Position numbers and translations under genes: made by a program
In this document: positions 26,255-34,654 of the stretch, piece by piece
How the letters are laid out: the number at the start of each line of letters is the position of its first letter
Numbering within the stretch: the stretch's first letter is position 1
Notes under the pieces: model-generated
Databases searched by the model: none
Seen by the model: the letters and a program-made list of their open reading frames with translations, nothing else
Told to the model about the DNA's origin: nothing
From: Microbacterium sp. 18062
GTDB taxonomy: Bacteria > Actinomycetota > Actinomycetes > Actinomycetales > Microbacteriaceae
Length of the DNA: 64,000 nt
Direction of reading: 5' to 3'
Assembly (NCBI RefSeq): GCF_902706225.1
Contig: NZ_CACSKB010000004.1
Location: forward strand, 62,001-126,000

Positions 26255-27268
26255 CTACTGGACGGACCAGCCGCCGTCGGAGGCGAGGATCGCGCCGTTC
26301 ACGTTCACGCCGTCGTCCGACAGCAGGAACGTGATGGAGGCCGCGAGCTGCTCGGCCGTCGCCAGTGTCGGGATCCCGGACTGGAAGGGCTGCAGACGCG
26401 CCTGCCCCGCCGCCGAGACGTTCGGCGGGAACGGGATGCCGGTGGCCACACCGCCGGGGGCGACCGCGTTCACGCGGATGCCGGCCGGACCGTACATGAA
26501 GGCGGCCGACTTCGTGAGACCCACGACGGCGTGCTTGGAGACCGTGTAGGCGTTGCCCGACGCGTTTCCGCGCAGCGCCGCCTCGGAGGCGGTGTTAACG
26601 ATCGAGCCCCGGCCCGCCTCGATCATCGAGGGGAGCACGGCCCGCGCGAGCTTGAACGACCCGGTGAGGTTCACCGCGATCACGCGCTCCCACGTGGCGT
26701 CGCTCGTCTCGTGCAGCGGCGAGAAGTCGTCGTTGATGCCGGCGATGTTCGCCAGGGCGTCGATGCGGTCGCCCGCGGCGGCGACGATCTCGTCGATCGA
26801 GGCCTGCGCGGTGATGTCGCCGGCAACCGTGACGATGTCCGCATCCGGCAGCGAGGCCGCGAACTCCGCCAGGCGCTCGGCCGAGACGTCGACGGCGACC
26901 ACGCGGCCGCCCTCGCGCGCGACGCGGGACGCCGTCGCGCGGCCGATCCCGGATGCCGCACCCGTGACGATCACGGTCTTCCCCGCGAAGCGGCCGGGCG
27001 TCGTACGCTCGACCCATCCGGAGGACTCCGTCTCCTCGGGGATGACCCCGCCGTTCGCCGCGCGGACGAGATCGTCGACGACCGACTGCGGCATCTTCCC
27101 CTGGCTCAGCGCGACGAGCTGCTGCAGCGGCAGACCCGAGACCGGCGCGAGCGAGTCCTCGGTCGCACCGGTCTGCGCGAGCAGTCCGCGGACGAGCTCG
27201 CCCCCCAGCGGGTGGGCCAGCCATTCCCCGATCGTGCTCTGCGCGGTGAGGGCGTTGCTCTCACTCAT
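26255..27268 (-). CDS. Short-chain dehydrogenase/reductase with N-terminal extension
   Basis: A 337-residue protein starting at the ATG at 27268 (MSESNALTAQ), with AGAGGAAC upstream. The first ~85 residues form an extra region (STIGEWLAHPLGGELVRGLL) not part of the SDR fold. The SDR domain follows: VIVTGAASGIGRATA (NAD binding), NIAGIND, the catalytic Ser region SIVNTASEA, YTVSK with catalytic Tyr and Lys, and a C-terminal LASDGGWSVQ. It probably oxidises a polyol or sugar together with the zinc dehydrogenase encoded upstream. The extension's role is unknown. Confidence 0.82.
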   Translation of the reverse strand: MSESNALTAQSTIGEWLAHPLGGELVRGLLAQTGATEDSLAPVSGLPLQQLVALSQGKMPQSVVDDLVRAANGGVIPEETESSGWVERTTPGRFAGKTVIVTGAASGIGRATASRVAREGGRVVAVDVSAERLAEFAASLPDADIVTVAGDITAQASIDEIVAAAGDRIDALANIAGINDDFSPLHETSDATWERVIAVNLTGSFKLARAVLPSMIEAGRGSIVNTASEAALRGNASGNAYTVSKHAVVGLTKSAAFMYGPAGIRVNAVAPGGVATGIPFPPNVSAAGQARLQPFQSGIPTLATAEQLAASITFLLSDDGVNVNGAILASDGGWSVQ

Positions 27269-27365
27269 TGTCGTTCCTCTCATTGCTCTGCCGCTGGTTC
27301 GTGATCGGCCTCCGGGCGGCAGCATCCGGCGGTCGTCGTGCCGGCCTACGGCCGGCGGGGTGGTC

Positions 27366-27914
27366 TCAGTGCCGGAGCGACGCGAGGACGTCGGCGGTGG
27401 CGCCGGTCTGCGCGAGAGCGGGAAGCACCCCGGTCAGCGTGTGGTCGTGGGAGGCCTCCGACCTGTCGCCGACGGCATCCGTCACGACCGCCACCGAGTA
27501 TCCGAGGTCGTAGGCGCCGCGCGCCGTGGACTCGACGCCGAAGCTCGTGGCGAGCCCCACCACGACCACCTGCGTCACTCCGAGATCCCGGAGCCGCTCG
27601 TGCAGCGGACCGCCGGCGAAGGCGCTCCACGTGGTCCGTTCCACGACGATGTCGCCGTCCGCCACCGGGAAGTCCTCGAGCGGATCGTTCCAGCCCTCCG
27701 GCAGCGGGCGCGCCCCGCCGTAGTCGGTGCGCCCCGGCGGCACGCCGGTGGCGCTCGCCCGCACGACGGGGAGCCCGGCCGCACGGAAGGCATCGGCGAG
27801 ACTGCGGGCGTTGCGGACGATCGTGTCGGCGGGCGGCGTCACCGGGCCGGAGACGGTCCCGCGCTGCAGGTCGACGACGACGAGCGCGACGGCGGGATCG
27901 AGGGCGTCGATCAT
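27366..27914 (-). CDS. Isochorismatase-like hydrolase lacking the usual Cys
   Basis: A 182-residue isochorismatase-fold protein: the Asp motif is in ALVVVDLQRGTV. The segment that normally carries the nucleophilic Cys reads VVGLATSFGVESTARGAYDLG, with glycine in its place, as in true isochorismatases of the EntB/PhzD type and some uncharacterised hydrolases. The start overlaps the zinc dehydrogenase stop as ATGA. The neighbouring dehydrogenases point to carbon metabolism rather than siderophore synthesis, so I do not call it EntB. Confidence 0.78.
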   Translation of the reverse strand: MIDALDPAVALVVVDLQRGTVSGPVTPPADTIVRNARSLADAFRAAGLPVVRASATGVPPGRTDYGGARPLPEGWNDPLEDFPVADGDIVVERTTWSAFAGGPLHERLRDLGVTQVVVVGLATSFGVESTARGAYDLGYSVAVVTDAVGDRSEASHDHTLTGVLPALAQTGATADVLASLRH

Positions 27915-28939
27915 CGCTCGCCGCCCTCGAACGTCACGACGACCTTGTCGGCGGCGCCGGGGGTCGTGCCGAGCCGCAACGCCTCGGGGGCGTCGGCGAA
28001 CGGGATGCGATGACTGATGATGTGGGCGTACTTGTCCGCGTGCTCGATGATCGAGTCTGTCACCTCGAAGATCTCGGTCGGGTACCCCATCGAGAGCCTG
28101 ATGTCGGGCTCGAGGGTCAGCAGGTCCTGCAGATCGAGCTCGACCGGCTTCTTGTGGACGGCCACGATCGTGAGCACGCCGCGGTGACGGAGCGCCTTGA
28201 GCGCGGTGTCGATCACCGCAGGCGCGCCCGCGGCGTCCAGGTAGACGTCCGTCGCGGCGCGCGAGGGGCGCCCCATGAAGCCGGGGACCTCTCCGTGCAG
28301 CTCCTTGAGCCGGGCGACGACGTCCTCCCGCGACGAGTCGATGACCGCGTCCGCGCCGACGAGGAGCGCCTTCTCGAGGCGATCGGGCACGACGTCGACG
28401 ACGACGACGTGGGCGGCACCCTTGCTCTTGAAGCCGATCGCGGCCCCGAGCCCGACGGGACCCGCGCCGAAGACGACGACCTTCGAGCCCTCGCCCGCTC
28501 CGGACCGGTTCACCCCGTGGTAGGCGACGGCCATGGGCTCGTTGAGCGCGGCGACCTCCCACGGCAGGTCATCCGGGATCACCCGGAAGTGCACGCCCGG
28601 CTTCGCGGCGAACAGCACGATCTCCGGCGTGATCGCGCCCTGCGCGCCACCGCTGCCGATGATCCCGTCGCGCGCGGCCATCGGGTTCACGACGACGTGG
28701 TCGCCGACTCGCGCACCCTCGACCTCGGCACCGACGGCGATGACCTCGCCTGCGGGCTCGTGGCCGAGCGGCGTGCTGCCCTGGCGGGGCGGGATGCCGC
28801 CGAGCCGCGTGTAGAGCCCGTCCGAGCCGCAGATGCCGCAGGCGCGCACGGCCACGACGACGTCGGCCGGTCCCGCGGCGGGGCGCTCCACCTCGACGAG
28901 TTCGGCGACGCCCGGTCCGGTGACCACCAGAGACTTCAT
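27911..28939 (-). CDS. Zinc-dependent alcohol/polyol dehydrogenase (MDR)
   Basis: A 342-residue medium-chain dehydrogenase starting at the ATG at 28939, with AGGGAGAACC upstream. Catalytic zinc ligands are visible in ACGICGSDGLY and PLGHEPAGEVIAVG. The nucleotide-binding motif is VVVFGAGPVGLGAAIGF. The four-cysteine structural zinc loop is missing, as in sorbitol-dehydrogenase-like members. It leads a three-gene set with the hydrolase (ATGA overlap) and SDR genes, divergent from the TetR gene, whose likely operator lies just upstream. Confidence 0.87.
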   Translation of the reverse strand: MKSLVVTGPGVAELVEVERPAAGPADVVVAVRACGICGSDGLYTRLGGIPPRQGSTPLGHEPAGEVIAVGAEVEGARVGDHVVVNPMAARDGIIGSGGAQGAITPEIVLFAAKPGVHFRVIPDDLPWEVAALNEPMAVAYHGVNRSGAGEGSKVVVFGAGPVGLGAAIGFKSKGAAHVVVVDVVPDRLEKALLVGADAVIDSSREDVVARLKELHGEVPGFMGRPSRAATDVYLDAAGAPAVIDTALKALRHRGVLTIVAVHKKPVELDLQDLLTLEPDIRLSMGYPTEIFEVTDSIIEHADKYAHIISHRIPFADAPEALRLGTTPGAADKVVVTFEGGER

Positions 28940-28970
28940 CGGTTCTCCCTCTTTCCGTCCACGATGACTT

Positions 28971-28987
28971 ATTCCCGTACGGGAAAT
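28971..28987. promoter_or_regulatory. Palindromic TetR-type operator
   Basis: ATTCCCGTACGGGAAAT is a perfect palindrome except its ends' spacing, placed midway between the divergent dehydrogenase (start 28939) and TetR (start 29026) genes. That is the classic location for TetR autoregulation and operon repression. Confidence 0.65.
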
Positions 28988-29025
28988 ACTACGCTCGGCA
29001 GGAGAAGGAATCCAGGAGACGGACG

Positions 29026-29766
29026 ATGGATCGGCAACCGGGGGAACAGGCCCCACCCGCACGACGCGGTCGCGGCGAACGGGCCGGTCTCGACCGCGCG
29101 ACGATCATCGCCGCGGCCCGGCGGATCGACCCCGGGACCCTCACGATGCAGTCCCTCGCCGACGACCTGGGCGTGGACCGCAAGGCGCTGCACCACCACG
29201 TCAACGGCCGCGACGCTCTGCTGGAGATGGTCGCCGAGCACGTGTTCCTCGAGCGGATGAGCGCGACCGCCATCCCGCCCGACGCGGACTGGCGGGACGC
29301 CTGCCGGGTGTTCGCGGCGGGCATGCGACGCAGCCTCGTAGACTCGGGCGTGCTCGCCCCGCACTTCCGCTCCACCCCGGTCATGACGCTCAGCGCGATC
29401 CGCCCGGCCGAGATCGTGCTCGAGCGGATGCTCGCCGCGGGCTTCTCCGAGGAGAACGCCGGCCGGGCGCTGCTGCTCCTGACGACGGTGGGCATCGGGT
29501 TCGCCCGCGAGGAGGTCGCCGACGCGCGGAACGGCGGCCATCCGCAGATCGGCCCGTTCCGCGATCTGCTCGCGCGGACGCCGCCGGCCGATCTGGGCGT
29601 GCTCCGCCGCCTCGACGCGAGCGGCTTCGACGCCTACGGCGATGCGCAGTTCACGTTCGACATCGACGCGGTCGTCGCCGGGCTGGAGGCCGCCCTGCCT
29701 CCGCCTGCTGCACATGCGTCCGACGGCGGAGCGGGAACGGTCAGCGAAGGGTGCGGCGCGAGCTGA
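29026..29766 (+). CDS. TetR-family transcriptional regulator
   Basis: A 246-residue repressor. The helix-turn-helix is in LTMQSLADDLGVDRKALHHHV, preceded by an Arg-rich N-terminus. The C-terminal part is the TetR_C ligand domain typical of TetR/TipA-like tetracycline-repressor relatives. It is divergent from the dehydrogenase operon with a palindrome between, so that operon is the expected target. Its 3' end overlaps the convergent CoA-binding protein gene by 26 bp. Confidence 0.85.
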   Translation: MDRQPGEQAPPARRGRGERAGLDRATIIAAARRIDPGTLTMQSLADDLGVDRKALHHHVNGRDALLEMVAEHVFLERMSATAIPPDADWRDACRVFAAGMRRSLVDSGVLAPHFRSTPVMTLSAIRPAEIVLERMLAAGFSEENAGRALLLLTTVGIGFAREEVADARNGGHPQIGPFRDLLARTPPADLGVLRRLDASGFDAYGDAQFTFDIDAVVAGLEAALPPPAAHASDGGAGTVSEGCGAS

Positions 29767-30319
29767 TCTGACCGGTGTCGAACCCCATGAGGTGAAGGCC
29801 GCCGTGGAACCGCGCGTGCTCGATCTTGATGCAGCGGTCCATCACGACGGTGAGACCCTTCTCCTCGCCGTAGCGGGCCGCATCCTCGTTCCAGATGCCG
29901 AGCTGCACCCACACGGTCGGAGCCCCCACCGCGACGGCGTCGTCGATGACCGCGGGGATGTCGCCGGGCTTGCGGAAGACGTCGACGATGTCGGGCGCCT
30001 CGGGCAGCGACGCCAGGTCGGGATAGGCCTTCTCCCCCAGGATGCGGTCGGCGTTCGGGTTGACGAAGTACACCCGGAAGTCGCTCGACTGCTGCAGATA
30101 CGTGCCGACGAAGTAGCTCGAACGCGCCGGGTTCGCCGAGGCGCCGACGATCGCGATGCTCTTCGCGGCGCGCAGGATCTTCAGGCGCTCCTTCGCCGAC
30201 GGGCCCTCCCAGGTGCGCTGCGACCTCAACAGCCTCGCCAGCGGCGAGCTCGCGGGCAGCTCGCACGTGAGGCCGTTGGCGAGGCGGGTGGAGACGAGCT
30301 CCTCGGTCAGGTCGGTCAT
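29741..30319 (-). CDS. CoA-binding domain protein
   Basis: A ~192-residue protein with one CoA_binding Rossmann domain: SIAIVGASANPARSSYFVG, VYFVNPNADRILGEKAYPDL, DIVDVFRKPGDIP and VWVQLGIWNEDAA with VMDRCIKIEH. An extra ATG lies directly upstream at 30322. Members of this small family sit next to sulfur amino-acid genes in actinobacteria, as here (metY begins 6 bp upstream), but their activity is not established. Confidence 0.85.
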   Translation of the reverse strand: MTDLTEELVSTRLANGLTCELPASSPLARLLRSQRTWEGPSAKERLKILRAAKSIAIVGASANPARSSYFVGTYLQQSSDFRVYFVNPNADRILGEKAYPDLASLPEAPDIVDVFRKPGDIPAVIDDAVAVGAPTVWVQLGIWNEDAARYGEEKGLTVVMDRCIKIEHARFHGGLHLMGFDTGQISSRRTLR

Positions 30320-30328
30320 CATGGCCTC

Positions 30329-31618
30329 CTATGCCTCCTGCGCGGCGGCGAGCGCCTGGTCGAGGTCGTACAGGATGTCGTCGACGTCCTCGATGCCCAC
30401 GCTGATGCGGACGAGGCCGGGGAGGACGCCCCCGTCGACGAGCTGCTGCTCGCTGAGCTGGGCGTGCGTGGTGGACGCGGGGTGGATCACGAGCGTCTTC
30501 GCGTCGCCGATGTTGGCGAGGTGGCTGGCGAGATCGACCGATTCGATGAACGTGCGCCCCGCGCGGCGGCCGCCCTTCACACCGAAGCTGAAGACCGCGC
30601 CGGGGCCCTCCGGGAGGTACTTGCGCGCACGATCGTGGTGCGGATGCTGCGGCAGCCCCGCCCAGTTGACGAACTCCACGCGCGGGTCGGCGTCGAGCCA
30701 CTCGGCGACGATGCGGGCGTTCTCCACGTGCGCCTTCATCCGGAACGGAAGGGTCTCGACGCCCTGGGCGAGCAGGAACGCCGAGTGCGGCGCGAGCGCG
30801 GGCCCGATGTCGCGCAATTGCTCGGCGCGCAGGCGGGTGAGGAAGGCGTACTCGCCGAAGTTGCCGGACCACTCGAGGCCGCCGTAGCTCGGCACCGGCT
30901 GCGTGAACAGCGGGAACCGCTCGCTGTGCCAGTCGAACCGCCCGGCCTCGACGACGACGCCGCCGAGCGTGGTGCCGTGGCCGCCGAGGAACTTGGTCGC
31001 CGAGTGCACGACGATGTCGGCGCCCCATTCGATCGGGCGGGTGAGATACGGGGTCGCGACGGTCGAGTCGATGATGAGTGGCACGCCGGCGGCGCGGGCG
31101 ACGTCGGCGAGCCCCTCGAGGTCGGCGATCTCGCCCGAGGGGTTCGCGATCGTCTCGGCGAAGATCGCCTTCGTCCTCTCGGTGACGGCGGCGGCGTAGT
31201 CGGCCGGTTCCGCGGAGGCGACGAACGTCGTCTCGACGCCGAACCGGCGCAGCGTCACGTCGAGCTGGGTGATCGATCCGCCGTAGAGGTTCGCGCTGGC
31301 GACGATGTGATCGCCCGCGCCTGCGAGCGAGGCGAAGGTGAGGAACTGGGCGGACAGCCCGCTCGAGGTGGCGACGGCCCCGAGTCCCCCTTCGAGCGAC
31401 GCGATGCGCTCCTCGAACGACGCGATCGTGGGGTTGGCGAGGCGGCTGTAGATGTTGCCGTACTTCTGCAGTGCGAAGCGGGCGGCCGCGTCATCCGTGT
31501 CGTCGAAGACGAAGGACGCCGACTGGTAGATCGGCAGCGCCCGAGCGCCGGTGACGGCGTCCGGGATGTTGCCGGCGTGGATGGCGCGCGTGCGGAAGCC
31601 GTACTCGCGGTCTGCCAT
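30329..31618 (-). CDS. metY: O-acetylhomoserine sulfhydrylase
   Basis: A 429-residue Cys/Met-metabolism PLP enzyme. Blocks include GFRTRAIHAG, YGNIYSRLANPTIASFEERIA, SGLSAQFL, and VHSATKFLGGHGTTLGG with the PLP lysine. The C-terminal part has DAKTLVIHPASTTHAQL. The length and the long central insertion fit the MetY (O-acetylhomoserine plus sulfide to homocysteine) subgroup. It is the first gene of a two-gene unit with the CoA-binding protein. Confidence 0.92.
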   Translation of the reverse strand: MADREYGFRTRAIHAGNIPDAVTGARALPIYQSASFVFDDTDDAAARFALQKYGNIYSRLANPTIASFEERIASLEGGLGAVATSSGLSAQFLTFASLAGAGDHIVASANLYGGSITQLDVTLRRFGVETTFVASAEPADYAAAVTERTKAIFAETIANPSGEIADLEGLADVARAAGVPLIIDSTVATPYLTRPIEWGADIVVHSATKFLGGHGTTLGGVVVEAGRFDWHSERFPLFTQPVPSYGGLEWSGNFGEYAFLTRLRAEQLRDIGPALAPHSAFLLAQGVETLPFRMKAHVENARIVAEWLDADPRVEFVNWAGLPQHPHHDRARKYLPEGPGAVFSFGVKGGRRAGRTFIESVDLASHLANIGDAKTLVIHPASTTHAQLSEQQLVDGGVLPGLVRISVGIEDVDDILYDLDQALAAAQEA

Positions 31619-31771
31619 GGTGCGACCCTTCGGGTGGTGAGGTCTGGGGGCTCCCCGAGCCTATCCGCCCGCGACGCCTCGGGAGCGGCACGCGGCATCG
31701 CCGTGTAACAGTCCGGGCTTGCCGGGGCCGCGCCGGACCACTCGGTCCAGCGGCTCGCCGAGCCCGGCGGC

Positions 31772-32401
31772 TCAGACCGGATCCGCGTCGGCGCCCGGGA
31801 TGACCGCCTCCGAGAGCACGAGGACGCGGGCGGATGATGCGTGCGCCCGGTGGTCCGGACCCCCGTCGAGCAGCGCCACGGCCTGACGCGGCACCTCGAC
31901 GCCGTCCAGGCGCACATCGCCCTGGAGCGCCAGGAGCACTCGGGTGCCCGTCGGCAGATCCGCCGAGCCGTCGATCTCCTGGAAGGAGAACATGGGCGGC
32001 ACGGCGACCGCCGCGAAGGTGAGCACGAGCACCATGCTGGCGCCGGTGACGCGCAGCCGCGGACGCTGGAACGAGAGGGTCGACGAACGCAGCAGCACGG
32101 CGCGGTCCCGGCGGAGGACCGCATGGTGATCGAACGCCCCGACGGCGACCTGGGGACCGGAGAGCCCGACGATCCGCTGATGGGTTCCCGCCGGAGCGAG
32201 GAGGGATCCGCCGGGCCCCTTCAGCTCGACCAGCTGCAGGTGCCAGCGCAGGTCCAGCCCCGGGTCGGTCTCGGTCCAGATCCCGCGAACGGTGCCCCGT
32301 CCCTCCTGCAGCGGCTGACGAGGCAGGTCGCGGAATCGGATGAGGCCTGCCGGTCCGCCCCCGGGAGCGGGAGCGTCCGGGTCGGTGTCGTGATCGGTCA
32401 T
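31772..32401 (-). CDS. HutD/Ves-like cupin protein
   Basis: A 209-residue protein resembling the HutD family in outline: LIRFRDLPRQPLQEG, DLRWHLQLVELKGPGG and a central QRIVGLSGPQVAVGAF, with a second beta-rich half rich in valine. The usual W-x-N-G-G-G motif is not intact, so this is a divergent member at best. No catalytic function is established for the family. It starts at the ATG at 32401 with AGGAACC upstream and stands alone. Confidence 0.55.
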   Translation of the reverse strand: MTDHDTDPDAPAPGGGPAGLIRFRDLPRQPLQEGRGTVRGIWTETDPGLDLRWHLQLVELKGPGGSLLAPAGTHQRIVGLSGPQVAVGAFDHHAVLRRDRAVLLRSSTLSFQRPRLRVTGASMVLVLTFAAVAVPPMFSFQEIDGSADLPTGTRVLLALQGDVRLDGVEVPRQAVALLDGGPDHRAHASSARVLVLSEAVIPGADADPV

Positions 32402-32481
32402 GACTGTACAGCGGGTTCCTGGTCGGTGGACGGCCGGGCTGGACGGCGCGAGTCGGCCGCCCGGCAGATGGTCTGAGCAGA

Positions 32482-32589
32482 TCAGGCCTTGGCGTCGGCG
32501 GCGGGCTCCGAGCCGTTGTCGAACCGTCCCGCGCCGAGGAGGGCGAACGCCGCCGCGATCGAAAGGAAAGCGGTGTTACCTTGATCCAT
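32482..32589 (-). pseudogene. Probable ammonium transporter (amt) relic, 35 codons
   Basis: The frame ATG 32589 to TGA 32482 encodes MDQGNTAFLSIAAAFALLG, then a short acidic tail. The first part looks like the N-terminus and first membrane helix of Amt ammonium transporters (xxGNTAxxLxxAAxVLLM). The remaining ~400 residues are missing, as if an internal deletion joined the two ends. GlnR-like boxes lie 66-103 bp upstream, which fits a former nitrogen-controlled transporter. It may instead be a genuine one-helix small protein under nitrogen control. Confidence 0.45.
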
Positions 32590-32654
32590 CTCGGAAAGGC
32601 CTCTCTGCAGGACGCAGGGCGTAGCGTCGGATGGCCACAGCTTGTCGCCCGGTC

Positions 32655-32692
32655 GTTTCACGGCGCGGGTGATTGTGTTTCGGACGTGTTTC
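32655..32692 (-). promoter_or_regulatory. GlnR-like box array
   Basis: On the minus strand GAAAC occurs at 32692-32688, 32681-32677 and 32659-32655, with a weak fourth unit (ACCCG) filling the gap. All are exactly 11 bp apart (5-mer plus n6). This is the layout of actinobacterial GlnR sites (GTnAC-n6-GAAAC repeats) and points at the amt-like relic. Confidence 0.5.
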
Positions 32693-32845
32693 GAGAGCGC
32701 CCCCGCGCGTAAACAACGGGTGACGTGAACGGTGGGATGCGGACCGGGGTCACTGCGACGGACGGAAGTCCTGTCGCATGAGGGCCTTGCCGCTCGGCCG
32801 CGAATGCTCGCGGGTCAAGGGGGGGTCAAGGGAGGTGGGGTGGGC

Positions 32846-33157
32846 TCAGACGGGCTCGGGGAGCATCCGCAGCCCGCCGGAGCCGTTCGCCGCCGCGGCC
32901 AGCGCGAGAAGCCAGCGCTTGTTGAGCGTGCGGCCGCGCGGGCCGTCGAAGCGGAAGAACAGCGCGGAGCTCTGCGAGATCCAGATCGTGCCCGGGCGCA
33001 ACTCACCCGCATCGCCGCCGACATCCGGCTCGTCGTCCCAGCTGAAGCTGAAGCTCTCGTTGCGCCGGAGCTTCGTGATGATCACGGCCTGCAGATGCTC
33101 CAGAGCCTTGTCGTCGATCTCCACGGCGGGTGCCACCCCGTAGATCAGCTGCCCCAT
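32846..33157 (-). CDS. DUF7882 family small protein
   Basis: A 103-residue protein starting at the ATG at 33157 (MGQLIYGVAPAVEID). The pattern HLQAVIITKLRRNESFSFSW, IWISQSSALFFRF and GGLRMLPEP is that of a family I know only from Microbacteriaceae, usually annotated as DUF7882 or hypothetical. The function is unknown. It is divergent from another lineage-specific small gene at 33431, across 273 bp that hold an AT-richer stretch near 33210-33226 and no gene. Confidence 0.8.
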   Translation of the reverse strand: MGQLIYGVAPAVEIDDKALEHLQAVIITKLRRNESFSFSWDDEPDVGGDAGELRPGTIWISQSSALFFRFDGPRGRTLNKRWLLALAAAANGSGGLRMLPEPV

Positions 33158-33430
33158 CGTCGTTCCCGGTCCTCCCTCGTTCCGAGCAGAAGACGCGCTT
33201 CCGGGAACGGCATATCTTTTTCTATCACCCCGCATGGCGGGCGCCCGCATCTGCCGTGTCAAGCGCCCCGGGCTCATGCACGCGCATGCCACAATGGCAG
33301 GCGTATCAGGGCCGGATACCGATCGGCGTGCAGCGCACCCACGGACACCCCTCCCGACCCCCATGTACGGACGCTCGCCCGGGCCACCCGAACAGGCCCG
33401 CAGAGAAGACGCAGTGCCGAAGGAGAAACC

Positions 33431-33685
33431 ATGCCGAGTGTCAACCGCCTCACGGTCGATGGACGCGACTACTTCCTCCCCGACCCCGTGACGGAGCTGC
33501 GGGAGAGGATCCTCGAGGCGATCCGGGCCGGAGGCGGGTACGTGAACATCCCGCCTCTGCGCTCGGGCCCCGGTATCGACATCCTGTTCTCGCCGGGCAT
33601 GCCCGTCACCTGGACACGCATCGACGTCGGCGGCGACGAGCCGGCCGCCGCGGCGACGACATCGGGCGACTTCGACGACATCTGA
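33431..33685 (+). CDS. Conserved small protein, unknown function
   Basis: An 84-residue protein starting at the ATG at 33431, with GAAGGAG 6 bp upstream. It reads MPSVNRLTVDGRDYFLPDPV, then a helix (ELRERILEAIRAGGGYVNI) and FSPGMPVTWTRIDVG. I recognise no domain. The strong ribosome site and conserved-looking fold argue for a real gene. It pairs divergently with the DUF7882 gene. Confidence 0.7.
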   Translation: MPSVNRLTVDGRDYFLPDPVTELRERILEAIRAGGGYVNIPPLRSGPGIDILFSPGMPVTWTRIDVGGDEPAAAATTSGDFDDI

Positions 33686-33741
33686 ACCCGCGCCGTCAGG
33701 ACGCGGCCGACAGCGTGAGCCCCCGCCGTGCGCACGGCGAT

Positions 33742-34518
33742 TCACGCCGACAGGAGCTCCTCGATCCACGTGGCGGGCATCGGGTTTCCGAGCAGATAGC
33801 CCTGTGCGCGATCGCACCCCACGTCGCGCGCGAAGTCCAGCTGGTCGACGCTCTCGATGCCCTCCGCCACGACCCGCAGCTCGCGATCGTGGGCGAACGC
33901 GACGACGTTCGCGATCTCATCGGCGGGCGAGGACGCGTAGCTCTGGATCAACGAACGATCGAGCTTGACCTCGGTCACGGGGAGCCTGTCGATCTGCGCG
34001 ATCGATGCGTGACCCGTGCCGTAGTCGTCGAGCGAGATGCCGATCCCGACCTCTCGCAGCGCCGCGAGCCGCGGCACGCTGGCCTCGAGATCGGTGACCG
34101 GCAACGACTCGGTGATCTCCAGCGTGAGCGCATCGTCGGGCAGCTCGCATCGACGCCATCGATCGCGCAGCTCGTCGGCGAAGCGGGCGGTCAGCTGCAG
34201 GGGGGAGACGTTGACGGACACCCCTATCCGCGCGGCCACCGAGCTCCATCGGTCGGCAGCGGCGATGCACTCGTCGATCATGAACCGCCCGATCCCGTGG
34301 ATCGCGCCCGTCGACTCGGCGAGCGGGATGAACTCGTCCGGCGCGATCGGCCCATGACGCGGGTGCACCCATCGGCACAGGCCTTCGACGGCGACGATCC
34401 GTCCCGACCCCAGATCGATCTGGGGTTGGAAGACAGCGGCGAGCTGCCCGTCGCGCACGGCGACATCGAGGTCCTCGGCGAGATCGGGAAACTGCACCAC
34501 ACCAGCAGTCAGACGCAT
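33742..34518 (-). CDS. EAL-domain cyclic-di-GMP phosphodiesterase
   Basis: A 258-residue single EAL domain, without a sensor or transmembrane part. The signature Glu is present but the motif reads EGL (AVEGLCRWVHP). Other catalytic elements are intact: SVNVSPLQL, EITES, SLDDYGTG, VKLDRSLI, VVAEGIES and AQGYLLGNP. It should hydrolyse cyclic di-GMP in the cytoplasm. It is divergent from the RsbQ-like hydrolase/GGDEF pair, so one small locus can both make and break the second messenger. Confidence 0.88.
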   Translation of the reverse strand: MRLTAGVVQFPDLAEDLDVAVRDGQLAAVFQPQIDLGSGRIVAVEGLCRWVHPRHGPIAPDEFIPLAESTGAIHGIGRFMIDECIAAADRWSSVAARIGVSVNVSPLQLTARFADELRDRWRRCELPDDALTLEITESLPVTDLEASVPRLAALREVGIGISLDDYGTGHASIAQIDRLPVTEVKLDRSLIQSYASSPADEIANVVAFAHDRELRVVAEGIESVDQLDFARDVGCDRAQGYLLGNPMPATWIEELLSA

Positions 34519-34654
34519 CCGGCCTCCATGATCAATCCCTCCGCACGAGATGAAGCAATGCAGTACAGTCCCCTGCTCTGCGGAACGTCGCCTCGCGTCG
34601 GCTACGATCCAGATGCAGGTCAGTCAACTCGCCTCGCGACTCTGGGAGCAACTC

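Noticed and set aside
26255..27914. SDR plus isochorismatase as EntA/EntB for 2,3-DHB synthesis
   Set aside because: They are far from the NRPS, in an operon with a polyol-type dehydrogenase under a TetR operator, without iron box or isochorismate synthase. The SDR has an unrelated N-terminal extension.
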